Part shown: piece by piece, positions 26,504 through 30,132 of the stretch
Numbering within the stretch: position 1 is the stretch's first letter
Layout: each line of letters opens with the position of its first letter
Source: a virus
Length of the DNA: 30,132 bases
Reading direction: 5' to 3' (one strand)
Virus record (IMG/VR): IMGVR_UViG_3300032323_000996
Coordinates: 1-30,132 of that record
Translations under genes and position numbers: made by a program
Notes under the pieces: model-generated
Seen by the model: only the letters and a program-made list of their open reading frames with translations
What the model was told of the DNA's origin: nothing
Database searches by the model: none

Positions 26504-27376
26504 TTAGACGAAAAAAGTTGCAGGATCAAATACCAATGGTACTTCAACAGTTTCACCTGTAAATCCTTTTTCACGCATCTCGTCTGTAATAGTAACTGTT
26601 ACTGGTTTAATAGTATTAATTTCTCTTAATCGATCTAGATGTTCTTGAATTTTATTAAAGATTTCTTTATCAACGTTTTCGATAAACTCAGCAATAAATT
26701 TTGGATTATCGGTACTACCTTCACTAGAATCAATTCTAATAATACTTGTCTGTACCATGCCTAGTGTAATATCGGTCAATTTGCTAAAACTTTCTTTAAA
26801 CAATCTTAATTTTTCATCTTCTTCAATTTTATCGTTGTTAACTACCTGCATAATCTTTTGAGTTTCAAAAGTTTTTAAGGCGCTTTCGCTGATCTGTTTA
26901 TAAGTCATCGGGCGCACAAACACAGTTAGATCATCACTGACCTGTACAACAGGATCCCAAGTAACAGAACTTAGTAAGGAATCCATAACAGTTCTTAGGT
27001 CAACAGTATATTCCATTTCGATATCATCACCGAATGTAATAGGAGTTGTCATTTTTTCACCGTAAGTTGCAAGTCTAATAGCAATTAAGACAACATCTAA
27101 ATCAATATTAGGCATGTGCCAAGCATTTTTAATGTTTGGCATACAGTGTTGGATAACGTCAACAACAGCTTGCCCACTCATAACAGCATCGGGTACCTTT
27201 AACATTAGTTCATCTTTTGCAGTCATTGAGTAGACAGGATACTCTCCAGTTTCTGTAGGAATAATGGCTCCTGCAGGCCAGTATTCGCCGTTGCTAGGCA
27301 ACCTAACATAGATCTTAGGTTGTCTCATAAATGACGCTAACGGATTAGATTGTTGCATTGGGACGCCGGTTACCAT
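26504..27376 (-). CDS. 26: Baseplate hub assembly protein gp26-like
   Basis: This 290-residue protein belongs to the T4 gp26 family, needed to build the baseplate hub. Diagnostic segments near the N-terminus are MRQPKIYVRLPSNGEYWPAG, YPVYSMTAKDELMLKVPDAV, VDVIQHCMPNIKNAW and DLDVVLIAIRLATYG, a pattern shared by gp26 and tail-assembly chaperones of other myoviruses. T4 gp26 is 208 residues; the extra length is at the C-terminus. GGAG eight bases before the ATG at 27376 supports this start over the internal Met at residue 7. The end carries a frameshift-like T6C run leading into the gp51-like frame. The tape measure gene starts 73 bases away in the other direction, fitting a chaperone role. Confidence 0.82.
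   Translation of the reverse strand: MVTGVPMQQSNPLASFMRQPKIYVRLPSNGEYWPAGAIIPTETGEYPVYSMTAKDELMLKVPDAVMSGQAVVDVIQHCMPNIKNAWHMPNIDLDVVLIAIRLATYGEKMTTPITFGDDIEMEYTVDLRTVMDSLLSSVTWDPVVQVSDDLTVFVRPMTYKQISESALKTFETQKIMQVVNNDKIEEDEKLRLFKESFSKLTDITLGMVQTSIIRIDSSEGSTDNPKFIAEFIENVDKEIFNKIQEHLDRLREINTIKPVTVTITDEMREKGFTGETVEVPLVFDPATFFV
26510..26516 (-). promoter_or_regulatory. Candidate -1 ribosomal frameshift site T TTT TTC
   Basis: On the minus strand the last gp26 codons read ACT TTT TTC GTC TAA, so T TTT TTC is in the correct X XXY YYZ phase. Slipping back one base gives TTT TTT CGT CTA AGG CTT TTG, which is open and continues into the downstream 72-codon frame. This is the arrangement of lambda G/GT-type tail chaperones. 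No stimulatory hairpin was identified. Confidence 0.6.
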
Positions 27377-27388
27377 ATTTGTATCTCC

Positions 27389-27396
27389 GATAAATA
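27389..27396 (+). promoter_or_regulatory. Late promoter-like GATAAATA for the tape measure gene
   Basis: GATAAATA (one base from TATAAATA) lies 53 bases before the tape measure ATG at 27450, in the 73-base divergent gap. A transcript would begin about 27402. It faces a second GATAAATA on the other strand. Confidence 0.55.
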
Positions 27397-27417
27397 AATG
27401 ATGCTAAATGAATACAA

Positions 27418-27425
27418 TATTTATC
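27418..27425 (-). promoter_or_regulatory. Late promoter-like GATAAATA for gp26
   Basis: The minus strand reads GATAAATA 41 bases before the gp26 ATG at 27376. With the plus-strand copy at 27389-27396 it forms a face-to-face pair whose transcripts would overlap by about 10 bases. Confidence 0.55.
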
Positions 27426-27449
27426 TATGCAGATAACCACTAAAAAACA

Positions 27450-29660
27450 ATGGCAGACGTCACCGGATCGATAGGCAACGAATATGTAGAACTCAATAAT
27501 GCAGCTACGGAAGCTACGTTAAGACAACTGTTGGCAACTGTTCAACGTCAGGGTGGCATTGGCGCCGCTAATGCAGTGAGTTCAACTGCTAGCGCTGCTG
27601 GTGTTAACCCGGCTGCTGTTAAAGCAGCAGAAGCTTCTGCCAAAGCTCAAAAAGAACTTGCTGAAAAAGCAGATAACCTTAAAAAGACGTTCTCAGCCCT
27701 AGGTGAGGGCATGATGGATCTTACTGGTAAACTAATCCAGGGTACTGACAAAAGTAGCGATCTATTTTCGGCGTTTGAAAGATTACCGGGAGTTATTGGG
27801 TTAGTTGCCGGTGCATTTGCAAAGGTAGCAAGGTTTCAAGAAGAAAACTTAGGAGCTTATCAAAAGATTACAGATGCCGGAGTTAGCTTTGGTGGTAGCT
27901 TAACTAACATGAGAACTGCGGCGGCCAGCACCTATATGACATTAGATCAGTTTACAGGTTTAATGAAACGCAATAGTGAAACATTTGCCAAATTAGGCGG
28001 CACAGTTGATCAAGGTGCCAGGGCATTTACCGGACTTAGCAACTCTTTATTAAAAAGTGAAGCTGGTGATAATCTTCGAGCATTGGGTCTTACTTCTGAA
28101 CAAGTTAACGAAGGACTTGCTGGATATCTAGCAGTAACAGGAGGCCGCAACAAACAAGAAATGCAAAATACTGCGGCTATAACAAAAGGAGCATCAGAGT
28201 ATCTAACACAATTAGATGCGTTGGCAGCAATTACAGGTAAGAGTAGAGAAGAACAAGAAAAGCAATTAAAAGAAGCTAGTGCTAACGCAGCATATGAAGC
28301 ATATCTTCAAACGTTAGACGAAGAAGGAAAGAAAAAAGCAACACTAGCTATGCAAAATGCATTGGCTACAGGAGGTAAAGCTGGTGCAGATTTACTTAAA
28401 TCTCAACTGTTAGGTTTGCCTCCAATGACTGAAGCTGCACAAAAATTAACAGCATTAGGTCCTAACGTTGCTAACGGCATTAAACAAATGGGCGATGCAG
28501 TTAAAGATACTGGTAAGTCTATGCAAGATGTTGAAAAAGGCCGTGCTGCTGCACAAGCAGGTGCTAGTAAAGATGTAGAAAGATTAGGAAAAAGCACATT
28601 AGCAGCTATGTCATTTATGTCAGGATCTGATGCTCAGACAGCAATGGCATTGCAAAAACAAGATAATTTGAATAAACAACAAGGTATTAAAACTAGTGCA
28701 GATGCTGAAAAGCAAATGAAGGAAATTGAAGAAGAACAGAAAAAACGTAAAGAGTCTGAAGCTAAACGTGCAGTAGAAACACAAAAAGCTATACAAGAAC
28801 TTGGTCAAGCAATCTTGAGTCTCTTAATGCCTGCTATCAAACTGCTAACTTCTATAATAAATCCGTTGGCTAAATTTGTTAGTATTGCTATGGTACAGTT
28901 TCAAAAATTAGATGGAGTTATACAATCTTTAATTGTTGCTGGCTTAGCATATCTGGCATTTAAAAAGTTACAACTTGCTCGAGAAGCAGCAGGACAAATA
29001 GCAGGATCAGGTAAAGGCGGCATAGCTGACAAAGTAGGAGATCTTGGAAAAAGAGCTGCCGGAGGAGCTGGGGGAGGAGCTGGCGCTGCCGGAAGTGCAG
29101 CTGGTAAGGCTGGCGGTCTTGGCAGCAATCTAGCTAGTGGTATTAAAGCAGGCGGTCTTGGGGTTGTGGGAGGTCTTGCACTGGGTGCAGCCTCAGACTA
29201 TGCTAAAGAAAAAGGAATGGAAAAAACAGGTGCAGGACTAGATGTTGCAAGTCAAGCGGCAACTTATGCAGGCACTGGCGCAATGATAGGCAGTATTATA
29301 CCAGGGCTAGGCACAGCTATCGGTGCCGCACTGGGTGGATTAGTTGGCGGTGGAATGGGACTTTATCAAAACTGGGGCAAGCTGTTTGGCGAAGCAGGAG
29401 CAGCAGATACAAAAAAGATGTCCGATGCTCGTCCAATGGCTGATGGCGGCATTGTTAGTAAACCCACAAATGCATTAATTGGTGAAGCAGGTCCAGAAGT
29501 TGTGGCTCCGATTCAGTACTTTATTAATTTACAAACCGAGCTACAGACGTTAAATAAGCAAACTGCTGAAGTTTTACGATATATGAAAGAAACAGCAGAA
29601 TATTCGAGACGCAATAATGATTCTATTAAGAGTCTTAGCGGTGATCTTTTTAAATTTTAA
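27450..29660 (+). CDS. Tail tape measure protein
   Basis: This 736-residue protein sets tail length and is ejected with the DNA. The C-terminal motif ADGGIVSKPTNALIGEAGPE (residues about 667-686), followed by VVAPI, is the hallmark ending of phage tape measure proteins. The rest is long alpha-helix: an Ala/Lys-rich start, helical segments, a charged coiled coil (KQMKEIEEEQKKRKESEAK, about 425), hydrophobic helices (about 455-510) and a Gly/Ala-rich membrane-like region (IIPGLGTAIGAALGGLVGGG, about 610-635). T4 gp29 is 590 residues; at 0.15 nm per residue 736 residues would suit a tail near 110 nm (inference). It is next to the gp26/gp51-like chaperone genes and before the portal gene. No clear ribosome site precedes the ATG. 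Confidence 0.88.
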   Translation: MADVTGSIGNEYVELNNAATEATLRQLLATVQRQGGIGAANAVSSTASAAGVNPAAVKAAEASAKAQKELAEKADNLKKTFSALGEGMMDLTGKLIQGTDKSSDLFSAFERLPGVIGLVAGAFAKVARFQEENLGAYQKITDAGVSFGGSLTNMRTAAASTYMTLDQFTGLMKRNSETFAKLGGTVDQGARAFTGLSNSLLKSEAGDNLRALGLTSEQVNEGLAGYLAVTGGRNKQEMQNTAAITKGASEYLTQLDALAAITGKSREEQEKQLKEASANAAYEAYLQTLDEEGKKKATLAMQNALATGGKAGADLLKSQLLGLPPMTEAAQKLTALGPNVANGIKQMGDAVKDTGKSMQDVEKGRAAAQAGASKDVERLGKSTLAAMSFMSGSDAQTAMALQKQDNLNKQQGIKTSADAEKQMKEIEEEQKKRKESEAKRAVETQKAIQELGQAILSLLMPAIKLLTSIINPLAKFVSIAMVQFQKLDGVIQSLIVAGLAYLAFKKLQLAREAAGQIAGSGKGGIADKVGDLGKRAAGGAGGGAGAAGSAAGKAGGLGSNLASGIKAGGLGVVGGLALGAASDYAKEKGMEKTGAGLDVASQAATYAGTGAMIGSIIPGLGTAIGAALGGLVGGGMGLYQNWGKLFGEAGAADTKKMSDARPMADGGIVSKPTNALIGEAGPEVVAPIQYFINLQTELQTLNKQTAEVLRYMKETAEYSRRNNDSIKSLSGDLFKF

Positions 29661-29672
29661 AGTAATTAAATT

Positions 29673-30132
29673 ATGGCTGGTTGGAAAAAATACTTCACGT
29701 TAGTTGACACATCGGGCGCAATGAGCCCGATTAACGGATCTGTTAATTCAGATAATCGTGCCAACCCTGCACATCGAAATTATTCTAGCTATTTGCCCGA
29801 TGTATATTCTGGACACCCTAATCGTTTAGAGCGCTATGGACAATACGACACAATGGATGCAGACAGCGAAGTTAATGCTGCATTAGATATTTTGGCTGAA
29901 TTTTGCAGTCAAATAAATGAAGAAAACGGCACACCGTTCCGTGTGTTCTTTAAAGAACAGGCTACTCCTACCGAAGTAAAAATCATTAGAAAGTTCATGC
30001 AACAATGGACTAAACTGAATAAGTTTGAGAAAAGAATTTTTAAAGTTGTACGCAACGTATTCAAATATGGTGACGTATTCTTTGTTCGAGATCCAGAAAC
30101 ACAAGCATGGATGTATGTAGATCCTCAGAAAG
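29673..30132 (+). CDS. 20: Portal vertex protein gp20, N-terminal part
   Basis: The frame is open from ATG 29673 to the right edge, giving 153 residues; T4 gp20 has 524. The portal dodecamer forms the unique head vertex through which DNA is packaged and ejected. Recognisable gp20 pattern: RLERYGQYDTMDADSEVNAA, LDILAEFCSQ, then FKVVRNVFKYGDVFFVRDPE near the edge. It begins 12 bases after the tape measure stop, with only a weak purine run upstream, so it likely shares that transcript. No sign of damage; truncation is due to the window. Confidence 0.9.
   Translation, partial: MAGWKKYFTLVDTSGAMSPINGSVNSDNRANPAHRNYSSYLPDVYSGHPNRLERYGQYDTMDADSEVNAALDILAEFCSQINEENGTPFRVFFKEQATPTEVKIIRKFMQQWTKLNKFEKRIFKVVRNVFKYGDVFFVRDPETQAWMYVDPQK

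Noticed and set aside
1-30132. CRISPR array, insertion sequence or integrase/attachment site
   Set aside because: No spaced repeat series, transposase, integrase or tRNA-fragment repeat was seen.

Overview
The window looks like part of the genome of a T4-like contractile-tailed phage (myovirus), most similar in gene style to the marine members of the T4 superfamily. By eye the base composition is AT-rich (about 35-37% GC). The grounds are recognisable T4 homologues (gp6, gp25, gp5, gp53, gp55, gp47, gp46, gp26, gp20), a gp48/gp54-like tube initiator, a tape measure protein, and T4-type late promoters (NATAAATA). Extra-large baseplate proteins and a C-terminal GH19 domain on gp5 set it apart from enterobacterial T4. 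The host cannot be read from the sequence; two near-consensus sigma70 promoters indicate an ordinary bacterial RNA polymerase.

Layout. (1) 1-18197, minus strand: a tight baseplate operon read right to left: a gp48/gp54-like tail-tube initiator, gp53, a 1180-residue hub-like protein, gp5 with OB fold, beta-helix and GH19 lysozyme/chitinase, gp25, an enlarged gp6, and a giant structural protein of at least 2406 residues with an FG-GAP beta-propeller that runs off the left edge. (2) 18198-23000, plus strand: late sigma factor gp55 behind a strong sigma70 promoter, the recombination nuclease pair gp47/gp46 behind a second promoter, two small basic proteins, and a GIY-YIG-type endonuclease. (3) 23001-23475: a 475-base gene-free stretch of higher GC (about 45%) filled with hairpins, a candidate structured RNA, ending in a perfect TATAAATA late promoter. 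(4) 23476-26283, plus strand: two Ala-rich proteins bearing T4 prohead-protease-like sites, probably head-internal proteins. (5) 26280-27376, minus strand: gp26 and a small overlapping-frame ORF that seem joined by a -1 ribosomal frameshift. (6) 27450-30132, plus strand: the tape measure protein, then the portal protein gp20, cut by the right edge.

How it works together: sigma70 promoters give gp55 and gp47/46 early or in middle phase. gp55 then redirects polymerase to NATAAATA promoters before the baseplate, head and tail genes. The baseplate operon supplies the wedge (gp6, gp25, gp53, probably the giant protein) and hub (gp5, 1180-aa protein), and the tail module supplies tube initiator, tape measure and assembly chaperones. 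The most notable signals are the unassigned structured RNA region, the T TTT TTC frameshift site in gp26, and the pair of putative injected head proteins.
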